In this document: positions 17,257 through 27,600 of the stretch, one piece after another
Position numbering within the stretch: position 1 is the stretch's first letter
Layout of the letters: every line of letters starts with the position of its first letter
Source: Geoanaerobacter pelophilus
GTDB taxonomy: Bacteria; Desulfobacterota; Desulfuromonadia; Geobacterales; DSM-12255
Assembly: GCF_018476885.1 (NCBI RefSeq)
Contig: NZ_JAHCVJ010000002.1
Location: 310,001-374,000 of the forward strand
Reading direction: 5' to 3'
DNA length: 64,000 nt
Program-made: the position numbers and the translations under genes
The notes under the pieces: model-generated
Seen by the model: the letters and a program-made list of their open reading frames with translations, nothing else
Told to the model about the DNA's origin: nothing
Database searches by the model: none

Positions 17257-20226
17257 ATGACCCCTCAAGGGACCGCTCTGCTACCCGCCTCTCCGCGCAC
17301 TGCCAACCGAGCCTGGCTCAAGGCGCAGATGAACCCCTATTTCTTCGTCTCCATGAAGGACGAGCCGGAAGCGCTGGCGATCCTGGAGAAGGAGCTGGGG
17401 ACCCTGCGCAGCAATCGCCGCCTGATCCTGGCCGACCGCGACAAGATCCTGATCCAGGCCATCGCCAACTTCCCCGGTTCCCTGTACGAGACCCTGCAGA
17501 GCGTGCGCGAGAGCGAAATCTCCTATGCCATGTTCTCCCACTCCGAAGGGGCCATGCCAAGCCATGACCGGACCCTGGAGATCCAGCGCTTCGAGTTTGA
17601 CCGCAAGAGCAACGAGGAGATCTGCGCTGCGGCCAAGCCGGTCATCCCGCCTGCCATCAGGAGCAAAACGCTCAAAGAATTGAAGCGGCTCTATCCCGAA
17701 TTCGCCATGAAAGACTTCGATCGGCTGTTGGCCCTGATCTGGCTCAACAACGAGAATTACGTGCGCAATTCCGCGCCGGGCAGGGTCGCCCAGGTGCTGC
17801 AATTGCTGCAGCAGGGTAACCGGAACTGCGGGGTCTACCTCGATGTCGAGCTGATCGAAGAGGGGCGGGAGTCGCGGGTCCATTTCGCCGTGGGCAACCC
17901 GCCACAGACCGATTTCCTCAGCCAGATCATGGAGGTGTTCAACCGGCTCAATCTCGGCGTCAACCGGGCCTACTGCCTGACCATATCCAACGGGGTCCAT
18001 CCCTATTTTCTCGGCACCTTCATTGTGCAACGGCGCGACCAACTAGTGTTCGAGCGCGGTTCCGCCCTGTTCGCCGAGCTCCAGCAGGAGCTGTACAACT
18101 CGCAGATTCTGGCTACCCGGTCGTACTGCTACCGCGAATTTGTCACCACCGGCCTGATGTCCGGCGAAGACGCCTCGCTGGTAAACGCCTTCATCGCCTT
18201 CTGCCACACCAACCTGGCCCACAACCTGCCCGACCGTTTCGGCCTGGAAGATGTGCAGAGTGCCTTCCATTGCCACCCCGAAATCTCCCTGCAACTGGTG
18301 AAGCTGTTCCGGACCCGCTTCGATCCGCACAACAGCAACCGCGAGGCCGATTTCAGCCGGCTGCTTGGAGAAACAGAGGAAGCGATCAAAGAATACAACA
18401 CCGGCCACCGCTACCTGGACGGCATCCGCCGCGCCATATTCGACTGCACCCTGGCCCTAATCCGCAACACCCTGAAAACTAATTTCTTTGTGCCGGAGAA
18501 GCAGGCGCTGGCTTTCCGGCTGAACCCAAGGTATCTCGACGAGTTGGCTCCGGAGGCAACCGCAGATCTGCCACCAGCCAAGCCGTTCCGGGTGACCTTC
18601 TTTTTCAGCAGGTTCGGCTTCGGCTACCATATCGGCTTTTCCGACATCGCCAGGGGGGGCTGGCGCACCGTGCTGGCCCGCGACCCGGACGATTTCATTA
18701 CCAGCGCCAACACCCTGTTCCGGGAAAACTTTGTCCTGGCCCACACCCAGCACCTGAAGAACAAGGATATCTACGAAGGCGGCTCAAAGATGGTGCTGGT
18801 TCTCGACTCTTCGGACCTGAGACGCAAGCGGGAACGGGAGCTAGAGACCTGGCGGCTGTACAAGCTTCAGTACGGGGTGATCAACGCCTTTCTCGATATC
18901 TTCGTCACCAGAGACGGTGTGGCCGCTCACCCGCTGGTGGTCGATTATTACCGGGAAGACGAGCCGATTGAACTCGGCCCGGATGAGAACATGCACGACT
19001 CCATGATCGAGACCATTGCCCGACTCTCGGCAAAGCGGGGTTACCTGCTCGGCATCGGCGTGATTTCCAGCAAGGAAGTGGGGATCAATCACAAGGAGTA
19101 CGGCGTTACCTCGACCGGGGTGGTCAAGTTTGCCGAAATAACCATGGAAGAGCTGGGGATCGATATCCGCAGGGACAGCTTCAGCGTAAAGTTCACTGGC
19201 GGCACCAACGGCGATGTGGCAGGCAACGCGATCCGGATCATGCTGGAACGCTGTCCGCAAGTATCGATCCGCCTGATCCTGGACGGCACTGCCGCCCTGT
19301 ACGATCCGGCCGGCGCTGAGCCGGACGAGCTCAGGCAGATCGTGCTGCAGCAGGATCTGGACGGCTTCAACCCGCTGGCGCTGCACGATGGCGGGTTCAT
19401 CCTCTTCCGCAGCAACAGCAGGAAAGAAGGGGTGCGGGAGCTATTTCGAAAAGTGACCAAGTCCGGGGGGGAATTGCAGGAGGAGTGGCTCTCCATCGAT
19501 GATTTTTCCCGTCAGTACGGCGAGCTCCCGTTCACAGTTCCGGCTGATCTGTTTATCCCGGCCGGAGGACGGCCCGAGACCATCGACGCCGGCAACTGGC
19601 AGAACTTTCTGCTGCCGGACGGCACCCCGTCGGCGCGGGTGATTGTCGAAGGGGCCAACTCCTTCATCACCCCCGAAGCCAGGGTCAAGCTACAGCGCAA
19701 CGGGGTGGTCATCATGCGCGATTCGTCTGCCAACAAATGCGGGGTAATCTCATCGTCATATGAGATCATTGCCAACCTGTTGCTGTCCGAGGCCGAGTTT
19801 CTTGCCATCAAGACCCGCTACGTGGCCGATGTCCTGGAGATCCTGGAGAAACGGGCAGGGGACGAGGCGCGGATAATCCTCCAGCGCCAGCGCGAAGAGC
19901 CAGGTGCGCTCTTCACCGACATCTCTTTCAATCTCAGCAGTGAGATCAATGCCCTCTATGCCAAGCTGTTCGCCTTTTTCCAGAGTCGGCCGGAACTGGC
20001 CCTGCAGCCGCTCTTCAAAAATGCCATCCTGGCCCATCTTCCCAGGGTGATGCGAGAGGAGCCGAAATACCGGCGCCGGGTCTCCCGTCTGCCGAAAAAA
20101 TACCAGTACGCGATACTCGCTGCTGAAATCGGTTCGTCGATGGTTTACAATAGCGACAGGCAGGCAGCCTTCGAGGAGTCAATCCGCCGCCACCTGGCGA
20201 GAATTCCAAGGAACAGTGATGACTAA
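17257..20226 (+). CDS. gdhB: Large NAD-specific glutamate dehydrogenase
   Basis: The 989-residue product belongs to the roughly 110-115 kDa class of NAD-glutamate dehydrogenases, twice the size of the common hexameric enzyme. A long N-terminal regulatory part (about 1-430) precedes the catalytic core. The core shows FSDIARGGWRTV, NKDIYEGGSKMVL with substrate-site lysines, and a nucleotide-binding segment FTGGTNGDVAGNAI followed by EGANSFITPEAR. The enzyme interconverts glutamate with 2-oxoglutarate, ammonia and NADH, usually in the catabolic direction. AAGGAG lies ten bases before the ATG. The stop overlaps the start of a sensor kinase gene, an uncommon partner for this enzyme. The symbol follows the large-class naming used elsewhere. 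Confidence 0.92.
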   Translation: MTPQGTALLPASPRTANRAWLKAQMNPYFFVSMKDEPEALAILEKELGTLRSNRRLILADRDKILIQAIANFPGSLYETLQSVRESEISYAMFSHSEGAMPSHDRTLEIQRFEFDRKSNEEICAAAKPVIPPAIRSKTLKELKRLYPEFAMKDFDRLLALIWLNNENYVRNSAPGRVAQVLQLLQQGNRNCGVYLDVELIEEGRESRVHFAVGNPPQTDFLSQIMEVFNRLNLGVNRAYCLTISNGVHPYFLGTFIVQRRDQLVFERGSALFAELQQELYNSQILATRSYCYREFVTTGLMSGEDASLVNAFIAFCHTNLAHNLPDRFGLEDVQSAFHCHPEISLQLVKLFRTRFDPHNSNREADFSRLLGETEEAIKEYNTGHRYLDGIRRAIFDCTLALIRNTLKTNFFVPEKQALAFRLNPRYLDELAPEATADLPPAKPFRVTFFFSRFGFGYHIGFSDIARGGWRTVLARDPDDFITSANTLFRENFVLAHTQHLKNKDIYEGGSKMVLVLDSSDLRRKRERELETWRLYKLQYGVINAFLDIFVTRDGVAAHPLVVDYYREDEPIELGPDENMHDSMIETIARLSAKRGYLLGIGVISSKEVGINHKEYGVTSTGVVKFAEITMEELGIDIRRDSFSVKFTGGTNGDVAGNAIRIMLERCPQVSIRLILDGTAALYDPAGAEPDELRQIVLQQDLDGFNPLALHDGGFILFRSNSRKEGVRELFRKVTKSGGELQEEWLSIDDFSRQYGELPFTVPADLFIPAGGRPETIDAGNWQNFLLPDGTPSARVIVEGANSFITPEARVKLQRNGVVIMRDSSANKCGVISSSYEIIANLLLSEAEFLAIKTRYVADVLEILEKRAGDEARIILQRQREEPGALFTDISFNLSSEINALYAKLFAFFQSRPELALQPLFKNAILAHLPRVMREEPKYRRRVSRLPKKYQYAILAAEIGSSMVYNSDRQAAFEESIRRHLARIPRNSDD

Positions 20227-21802
20227 GGGACAGAACGGAGCAAAGACACCGTCACCGGAACAGTTTGCCTATGTCAGAAGCATCAGCGATATCTTTGCGC
20301 TGTATATCCTGATTTCAGCTGTTATCCTGGCCGCCGGGGCCTGGTATCTCACCACCAGGGAGATTCGGACCGCCCTGCAAAAAGGGGCGGTAAGCGAAGC
20401 CGAACGCACCGCTTTTGCCATACTAGGGGCCACCCGCAGCCATATGCTGAAAAACGACCAGGTCCTCGTTCACCAGGTGATCGAGGAGATCGGTCTCCAG
20501 GGGAGCGGCGGCCCGGTGCGGGTTCTGGCCAAGAACGGCCGGGTCATCTCCAGCAGCGTCTCGGACAGCGAGAACAATACCATTCGCGCCGCAGAGTGCG
20601 CCCTGTGCCACGAAAAAGGATCCAGCAGCGTCAAGGACGCCGGTTTCCGCATCGAAAAAACCGGCAAGGAACGGATTCTCACCTACGCCCGGATCATCCC
20701 GAACTCGCCCCAATGCACCGAGAGCTGCCACTATCACAAAAAGGAGCAGCGGGCGCTCGGCATCCTCACCACCCAGATACCGCTGGTAGCCATGGATGCC
20801 GTTTACGCGAATCTGGTGGACAATGTCTGGATGCTCGCCTTCATCTGGGGGTCATTGTCCTGCGGCATTACCTTCTGGGCGCTGCGCAGATTCGTCTCAG
20901 GGCCACTCAACTCGCTTTCGGAAAAGGCCCAGGCAATGGCTGCCGGAAGCCTCGACGAACGGGTCGGCATCACCAAAATCCGCGAATTTGACGCCGCCGG
21001 CTACGAATTCAACCAGATGGCGGCCGCCTTGCAGAAATCGCAGGAAAGCCTGCGCGACATCAATGCCTCGCTCGAAGACGAGGTAGAGAAAAGGACCGGA
21101 GAACTCCTGGCAGCACGAGTTCTGCTGGAGCGGTCGGAGCGGCTCGCCTCCCTCGGCACCCTGGCTGCCGGGATTGCCCATGAGATCAACAATCCGCTCA
21201 CCGGGATCATGCTCCACACCTCGCTGGCCATGGGAGAAACAAGCGAGCAGGGGAAAGCGGACCTGGAGAGGGTTTCCAGCGAAGCGCAGCGCTGCGCGAC
21301 CATTGCCCGGAGACTACTGGAATTTTCCCGGTCTGACGAACCACGGACCGCGCCGCTCAGCCTGAGCAAAGTGCTGGCGGAATCGGTGGAACTAGCCAGG
21401 GCCCACGAAGCAGTAAAACATGTTACCGTGGTGTTGCCTGAATCCGATGCCACCATTGTTGCCGATCAGCAGCAGATGATTCAGGTATTGGTTAACATCC
21501 TGATTAATGCCGGCCAGGCAATGAGCGGAAACGGCACCATCCGTGGCACCATCATCACCAATGGCGACACGGCAACCCTGCAAATCGCCGATGAAGGCAA
21601 AGGGATGACCGAAGAGGAGCTGGCCCGGGCCTTTGACCCATTTTATACGACCAAAGAGAACGGTACCGGCTTGGGACTCGCTGTCACTTATGGCATTGTC
21701 GAAGGTCACGGTGGATCGATTACCCTTGCCAGCACGCCGGGTGAAGGGACAACGGTCAGTATTAACCTCCCTCTGGCCCACCATACCGAAAACATGTTCT
21801 GA
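20219..21802 (+). CDS. Membrane histidine kinase with a c-type haem motif in its sensor domain
   Basis: ATG at 20219 is preferred (AAGGA about seven bases upstream); a GTG three bases earlier is possible. Numbering below counts from that GTG. The protein has a transmembrane helix at about 27-45, a periplasmic domain of about 155 residues, a second helix at about 203-223, HAMP (225-280), HisKA with H322 (GIAHEINNPLTG) and a HATPase (DEGKGM, GTGLGLAVTYG). The periplasmic domain contains CALCH at 128-132, a standard covalent haem-binding motif, and CTESCH at 167-172, a looser CX3CH. It should therefore sense redox state or a haem ligand. It overlaps the dehydrogenase stop; no response regulator is adjacent. 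Confidence 0.88.
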   Translation: MTKGQNGAKTPSPEQFAYVRSISDIFALYILISAVILAAGAWYLTTREIRTALQKGAVSEAERTAFAILGATRSHMLKNDQVLVHQVIEEIGLQGSGGPVRVLAKNGRVISSSVSDSENNTIRAAECALCHEKGSSSVKDAGFRIEKTGKERILTYARIIPNSPQCTESCHYHKKEQRALGILTTQIPLVAMDAVYANLVDNVWMLAFIWGSLSCGITFWALRRFVSGPLNSLSEKAQAMAAGSLDERVGITKIREFDAAGYEFNQMAAALQKSQESLRDINASLEDEVEKRTGELLAARVLLERSERLASLGTLAAGIAHEINNPLTGIMLHTSLAMGETSEQGKADLERVSSEAQRCATIARRLLEFSRSDEPRTAPLSLSKVLAESVELARAHEAVKHVTVVLPESDATIVADQQQMIQVLVNILINAGQAMSGNGTIRGTIITNGDTATLQIADEGKGMTEEELARAFDPFYTTKENGTGLGLAVTYGIVEGHGGSITLASTPGEGTTVSINLPLAHHTENMF

Positions 21803-21847
21803 TGCAGCAACAGGGGCCAGAAACCATCGATGCTGCAGGAGTGATGT

Positions 21848-22711
21848 GTGCCGAAGCTGCCGGGAAATAAAGCTATCTATTCCGAAGAGGGGAAACCGCT
21901 CTCCGGCCTGCGCGACATCAACGCCCTGCCCGCAGGGAACAAGGACGCCATTTACTCAAGGATTATCCCCCCCCGCCTGTTCGCCATGCTGAATATTTCT
22001 GCGGAGACGTTTCTTGGACCAGACCAGCGGAAAAGAGTCTCCATCATCGCTCCGGAAGGGATGGGGCTGGCCCGCATCGAGGTCAGGAATGATCCCGATT
22101 CCCCCCGCACCACCTTTTTCCTCGATATCGCCGAAACCCATTACCACCAGATGGAGCTGTCGTTCTGCATCATCAATGACCCCACGGCACCGAGATTCGC
22201 TGTCGATGTCGATGAAAAGGGCGCTGATAACCTGTTCACCCGTCTCGGGCGTAACATCCCGGAAGAGATCAAGGCGATGCAGGCCGGTCTTTTCCCCAAC
22301 CAGACCAGCCGCGGCCTGAGGATGTTCGGCGAATTTTTTGTACTGTTCGAACGGTTCGTCGACTCGCTCGGCATGGACATCATCATGGCCGAGCCGCTCA
22401 CCTACGATAATGCCGTGAGATACGAAAAATACGGTTTCGACTACCTGAACGGCCGGAGAATGATGCAGACCATCGACCGGGAATTCAAACCAGGGGGGGA
22501 GCTGTTCAAAAAGCTGGACGGTTCGACCCCGTTCCGAATGCCGGGCATGGAGCAGACAGTGCACGGCAGGAGTTGGGCAATCCATGACGGCATCATGAAC
22601 GGCCCCTGGGAGAACCTGGAGATTGGGGAAATCTTGAGCGAACCGTGGGAAGAGATCAGGATTTACAAAAGCATCGGCGTTGCCGCCGGGATTAATACTT
22701 TTTCTCCCTAG
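21848..22711 (+). CDS. Conserved-looking protein of unknown function
   Basis: The start is a GTG with AGGAG six to seven bases upstream. The 287-residue product has no signal peptide, no membrane helix and ordinary composition, so it should be a soluble cytoplasmic protein. A stretch near residue 190, NAVRYEKYGFDY, resembles the closing motif of GNAT acyltransferases, but the acetyl-CoA loop is not recognisable, so I do not assign that function. It lies 45 bases after the haem kinase and is probably in the same transcript. It converges on hemG, whose end is 25 bases away. Confidence 0.65.
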   Translation: MPKLPGNKAIYSEEGKPLSGLRDINALPAGNKDAIYSRIIPPRLFAMLNISAETFLGPDQRKRVSIIAPEGMGLARIEVRNDPDSPRTTFFLDIAETHYHQMELSFCIINDPTAPRFAVDVDEKGADNLFTRLGRNIPEEIKAMQAGLFPNQTSRGLRMFGEFFVLFERFVDSLGMDIIMAEPLTYDNAVRYEKYGFDYLNGRRMMQTIDREFKPGGELFKKLDGSTPFRMPGMEQTVHGRSWAIHDGIMNGPWENLEIGEILSEPWEEIRIYKSIGVAAGINTFSP

Positions 22712-22736
22712 CTTTCAGCCAGCAATACCAATCCCC

Positions 22737-23264
22737 CTACATAGCGCAGATGACCCGGCCGAACTCCTCGACCTGTTGCCAGTCGGTGAACTCCACAACT
22801 GCGGTGGGATCAGTCGGGCCTTTGGTCATCCACATGATCAGGCGGATCATGAACCGGTCTATTGGCCGGTAGCTGGGATAATCGATCTTGCCGGCAAAGA
22901 CGGCAAGCTGTTGCGGCTGCCAGGAGATCTTCCGGAGAAACTTCTGCAGGTAAGGGTTCTGCTCCGGCCTGCTTTTCTCCGGCTTTCGGGCGACGACATT
23001 GACCGAGAAGAAGGCGTTGGGCTTGCTCTCCAGAATCTGCCTGTTCCCCTCGATAAAGGCGCTGATCTGCGGACTATGCTTGCCATAGCGGATGCTGGCG
23101 CCGATAACGATCTTGTCGAAAGCTGCCAGGTCGATCCCGGCTTGGTCCGCGATGGCAACCACCGTAACCTGGTGGCCCTGCTGCTCGATAACCTGCCGCA
23201 AACGCTCGCAGATTTTTCCGGTTTGGCCATCAGTAGTCGAATAGATGATCAGGATATTTGCCAT
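22737..23264 (-). CDS. hemG: Quinone-dependent protoporphyrinogen IX dehydrogenase HemG
   Basis: The product is a flavodoxin-like protein of about 175 residues beginning MANILIIYSTTDGQTGKI, the FMN phosphate loop of HemG. Further blocks are VIGASIRYGKH and a long insert before a C-terminal helix pair (FMIRLIMWMTKGPTDPT) that contacts the membrane quinone in the E. coli enzyme. It oxidises protoporphyrinogen IX to protoporphyrin IX late in haem synthesis, passing electrons to menaquinone. ATG at 23264 gives the usual N-terminus; an in-frame TTG nine bases upstream has a better placed GAGGG. It is separate from the hem cluster about 9 kb away. Confidence 0.9.
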   Translation of the reverse strand: MANILIIYSTTDGQTGKICERLRQVIEQQGHQVTVVAIADQAGIDLAAFDKIVIGASIRYGKHSPQISAFIEGNRQILESKPNAFFSVNVVARKPEKSRPEQNPYLQKFLRKISWQPQQLAVFAGKIDYPSYRPIDRFMIRLIMWMTKGPTDPTAVVEFTDWQQVEEFGRVICAM

Positions 23265-23303
23265 GCTCTGCAATCGACCCTCTTTACTGTGAATTCGGCG
23301 GCG

Positions 23304-24383
23304 CTACTCGCCGGTGATGCTCCCTGAGTCGCCGGCCCCTTCGATGACAGCCACGATCCGCTTGCCAATGAGTGGAGCAACCGCTGCCGAGAACGTCCCG
23401 TTGGGATGGGAATCCCCGCTGCTTGCAGCATTCTCGGGCAACAGATACAGCCCGCCGCCGGTCTCCAGGGTCCAGAAATCCCAAACAAAGATATTGTCCC
23501 CTTTTTCATCCCAACTGTTCCGCACCCAGCTGAAGAACTGCCTGGCCCGCTCGGCATTCTCCGGCGTGGTTGATCCCTGGGTCAGGGCAGCGCCGGTCCA
23601 GACAATAAACTTCTTGGTCGGGAACTGATGCAGTCGCGACTTTAAGGCATTGTACTGCAACTGGTAATTCTCCAGTGACTTCCTGCTGGAGGCGACATCA
23701 GGAGCGCCGATGTTCGCTTCGACGTCGCTCACCGGAAAACAGTGCTTGAAGACAATGACATCATAATTGGCGGCCAGGGTGTCCAGGGTGTCCTGCTGCT
23801 GATAACCGGTTTCTCCAGTGGTATCGACCCAGAGTTTCCAGTAATCGTACGGGTAGTTTTCCCACGGATAGGGGCTGTTCGGGTAAGCACGCTCGCTTAT
23901 CTGATAATCAGTGTTATAGGAGCTGTTGTAAGATGAGATGAATTCCGGGACACTGCCGTACCAGACGTTGTTGCCGGTGCTGTGATGCAGGTAGATGATC
24001 CTTACCGGATTGGCCGCAGGCGAAGTCACGCTAATGGCGTCAACCTCGACAGACCCGGAGGTGATGGTAAGGTCCCCTTCGATGATGGTATTGCCGACAA
24101 TGCTGCCGTAGTTGGCATCAAGCCCGCCTTTGAGCTTGACGTCCCAGGTACGGTTGAAATCCAGGCTCCCCCTGAAAGTGCCGGCTTGAGCCGCAATAAT
24201 CGGGGAATTGCCGTTGGCAATGGCTGTGTAGGCTGCGTCGAGAGACTGGTGATAAGAGGTACTTAGCCCCTCAGAAAGCTTGGCATTGGCAGCCAATGCC
24301 GCACCGTGCCCAAGCGCAACAACCAACGCGAGCAATGTCGCCATAATGTAACGCCTCCGATTGACATCCCCCTGCATGCTCAT
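23304..24383 (-). CDS. Secreted SGNH-hydrolase-like protein
   Basis: ATG at 24383 is chosen for an AAGGAGG site six bases upstream. The 359-residue product has a signal peptide (hydrophobic stretch ending near GAALAANA). The first part contains repeats of short beta strands (GSLDF, GSIVGN, GSVEVD). The second part begins IIYLHHSTGNNVWYG and ends with GDSHPNG. The spacing of an early catalytic-type block and a late DSHP motif resembles SGNH/GDSL esterase folds, where Asp and His complete the triad, but the first block has HHSTG instead of GDS. The hydrolase call is therefore tentative. It is divergent from the giant repeat protein. Confidence 0.6.
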   Translation of the reverse strand: MSMQGDVNRRRYIMATLLALVVALGHGAALAANAKLSEGLSTSYHQSLDAAYTAIANGNSPIIAAQAGTFRGSLDFNRTWDVKLKGGLDANYGSIVGNTIIEGDLTITSGSVEVDAISVTSPAANPVRIIYLHHSTGNNVWYGSVPEFISSYNSSYNTDYQISERAYPNSPYPWENYPYDYWKLWVDTTGETGYQQQDTLDTLAANYDVIVFKHCFPVSDVEANIGAPDVASSRKSLENYQLQYNALKSRLHQFPTKKFIVWTGAALTQGSTTPENAERARQFFSWVRNSWDEKGDNIFVWDFWTLETGGGLYLLPENAASSGDSHPNGTFSAAVAPLIGKRIVAVIEGAGDSGSITGE

Positions 24384-24672
24384 CGCTCGCCTCCTTCGGA
24401 ATTGACATCGCTGCTGGCACATACATTTCCCAAGGGATAATAAGACGCTTATGAAGCAATTTCAATAAAATCAATGCACGTAGCAAAGAAAAAACCAATT
24501 CCCCCAACGTGTTACCCCTGTTTTGCCTCCCGGCAAATACATTAAAATATTTTCAACATAATATAATCTGTGATAGTCTCCGCTCTCAGGTAACTGACAG
24601 CTAGGGCATTCCGCCTATTGCCTCACTCATTGAATAGTCATCTATAGCTTTTTTTAAAACAGGAGCAAGAAG
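24384..24672. other. Divergent AT-rich intergenic region
   Basis: The 289 bases between two secreted-protein genes are AT-rich and contain no plausible gene. A perfect TATAAT at 24562-24567 on the plus strand could be the -10 box for the repeat-protein gene, 105 bases before its ATG, but no convincing -35 box sits at 16-18 bases. AGGAG lies just before the ATG at 24673. No riboswitch-like conserved block was recognised. Confidence 0.4.
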
Positions 24673-27600
24673 ATGAAAAAAAAGTGGAGTCGCATTTTTG
24701 CAGTCGCAATGGCGTTCGGTTTCACGCTCTGCTGGCTGACCGCTGCCTGGCCGAACCAGTTTCGCATCTCTGACGGCATCGTGTGGAATAAACTCGCTAC
24801 GCTTCCAGAAACAGTTTATTCACTTGCCGTAAGTGGGCAGAATATCTTTGCGGGGACTTCAAGCGGAGTCTACAGATCGTCGGACGGTGGCTTGGTATGG
24901 AACAGGCATAACGGATCCGTTTCAGACCTGGATACGATATGGTGCAGAAATAATCCGAGTTGCACCGCTTATTCCACGTTTTCGGTGGCAATCGACCCTA
25001 AAACTCTTGGAACCGTTTATGCCGCGACCGCTAACGGCGTCTACAAATCACTGGATGCCGGCATTGTCTGGAACCGCTTTAATACGAGTACCGCCAGCCT
25101 GAAGTCCAATGGGCCTTATTCCGCAAAAGCCGTAGTTGTTGGGCAATCAGGAGAAGCATCTGCGGCAGCTGGTTCGGCGGTCTATACTTCACTTAAAAAT
25201 CTGTACAACGGCAGCAGACCTTTGTTCGACACGTATGCCCCGGTCTCAGGCACTGTCAACAGGCTGATCTACGACGAACGCAACCCGTCAAGAATCTATG
25301 CGCAAACCTCCGAGCAGATCTATAAAAGTGACGACAAAGGAGTCACCTGGAACGGCATGGGGACAATCTCCGGAATCAACATGATCTCGATCGCCACAGA
25401 TCCTTTCAACGACAATACTGTTTATGCCGGGACCAGTAACGGAGTCTTCAGAAAAGCTCCGGGAGACAGCATTTGGGTGTCGATAGGCTTGCCGGGCAAA
25501 CAGGTATTTGCATTGTATCTCTATCCGGAAAAAAGCGGGATCATCTCGGCGGCAACTGATCAGGGGGTATTCGAAACAGTAAATGGCGGAAGTTCCTGGT
25601 TTGCCAACGGGACACTGGTAAATGCCGCCATCAACGGCATGTTCAAGGATGCCGTCGCCGCTTATGCCAATGTATATGGGGTATCAGGAGGGGCAATCTA
25701 TAAAGGCGCCGTTGTGCCTGGTTTCGCTCTCACTCCCAAGGGAGACACCCTTGAGGCATCAGCCATTGCCTCGACAAGTGCAACCTTGAACGGGCTGGTC
25801 TCTTCCAACAACGATAATCCGTCAACGGTCATGTTTGAATACGGGCTTTCGACATCATACGGCACTACAGTCAATGCCGGAACTGCCGACGCAGCCGCCT
25901 TGAACACCCCGGTATCATTTGCGGTTTCAGGTCTGACCTGCGGGACCAGATATCATTACCGGATAAAAGTTGCCAATAATGCCGGCAGCTACGATGGAAT
26001 CGACAAGACATTCGTTACCGCCTCCTGCCCGATAGCCGGCAGGTGCGGGACTGCCAACAAAGGTATTTTCACCGTAGCGCCAGCAACAGATCTCTGTGAC
26101 AGTTCAGTCGGCAGCACTATCGACACCACTCAAGGCATTAATGGAATTGTTGGTAGCGGTCCATGGTCATGGACATGTAACGGCATGTATGGTGGCATAC
26201 CTGACCAGTGCTTGGCGTATACAGCCCTGCAAGGCATGACTGTCACCAAAGCAGGCAGTGGCAGAGGCACTGTCGCAACAGACAGCGGCAGTCTTTCCTG
26301 GGCTGACAACACCGGTACCGCAACCTACAGCACCGGAACACCGGTCAAACTGACGGCACAGGCCGACCCTGGCTCCGCTTTCACAGGATGGAGCGGTGCC
26401 TGTACCGGTACCCAGCCAACCTGTACCATTGCCATGACTGAGCCCCGCAATGTTGGCGCCACCTTTGCCGATACGGCAGCACCGATGATCACCCTATCCA
26501 CCCTGGCCAGTGGCAGTGGCACCACCAACCCTGTTATCAACCTGTCCGGCACCATCACCGACAACATACAAGTGCAAAGCCTGACCATAGACGGCACCCC
26601 CGTGGCGGTGACCCCTGACGGGAGCTTCAACACACCAGTGGTCCTTGATCCCGATAATGGAACCATCAATACTGTCGCTACCGATAGCGCAGGGAACCAG
26701 ACCACCGATGCTCGCACCGTTACCTTTGATCAACTGCTGCCAACCCTCTCAGTATCTGCACCGGCTGACAACAGCACCACTAACAAGAACTACTACAAGG
26801 TAACCGGCACCATCACTGACCCAACCGCTACCGTAACGGTAACCGTCAACGGCGGCCCGCCGCAGCTGGCCGCCATAACCGGTACCGGCTTCTCTGCCAC
26901 CGTCAACCTGAAAGCCGGTTTCAACACCATTCAGACCACTGTAACCGACCTTAACAACAAAAAGAACTCTCTTAAACGGACCGTCATCTCCGACAGCCAG
27001 CATGCCACCGTCGCCATCACCACCCCTATACAAGACCTGGAGACCACCACAGCTGCTCTGACCCTGAAAGGGAGCGTAACCAGCGCCGTCACCCCAGTCG
27101 CCGTCAGCATTGCCGCTGGAGGCAACACCTATACTCCGGTTATCAGCAGCGCCGGCGCATTCAGTCAAGCACTTACCTTCACCGAGCCCAAACTCTACCC
27201 GATCATCGTTACCGTCACTGAAAGCAACGGCACTGTCACCACTGTGCAGCGAAATATCCTTTTTGAACGAACCAACGTCCTTAAAACGGCAACGTCGCCG
27301 ACAAAAACCCCGAACCTTACCTGCAGCGGCACCAGGGAAAGCGGCACCACCGTCAGTATCGACTGTCCAACCGTTACCACTGTAGGCACAGTTAATTACC
27401 CTACTGCCACCACTTGGTCCTGCCCACTTACCGGGCTTGCTGAAGGCAAAAATCCCCTCACCGTTACCTTCACCGCCGCCACCAACCCGGAGATGACTGC
27501 GTCAAAAATCATCATTTTTGACACCATGGCCCCAACCGAAGGCAGCTTAGCTGCCACCTCCGAATACGGCATGGTGAAACTTTCCTGGTCCGGTTTCAGC

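Noticed and set aside
21848-22711. GNAT acetyltransferase call for the unknown protein
   Set aside because: Only a short YEKYGF-like stretch matches; the acetyl-CoA binding loop is not seen.
24384-24672. Possible cyclic di-GMP riboswitch upstream of the secreted repeat protein
   Set aside because: The conserved GEMM core sequences could not be found on either strand.
24673-24770. Cell-wall or membrane anchoring of the 1407-residue protein
   Set aside because: No LPXTG, PEP-CTERM or C-terminal helix is present and the signal peptide has no lipobox, so I left it as secreted.
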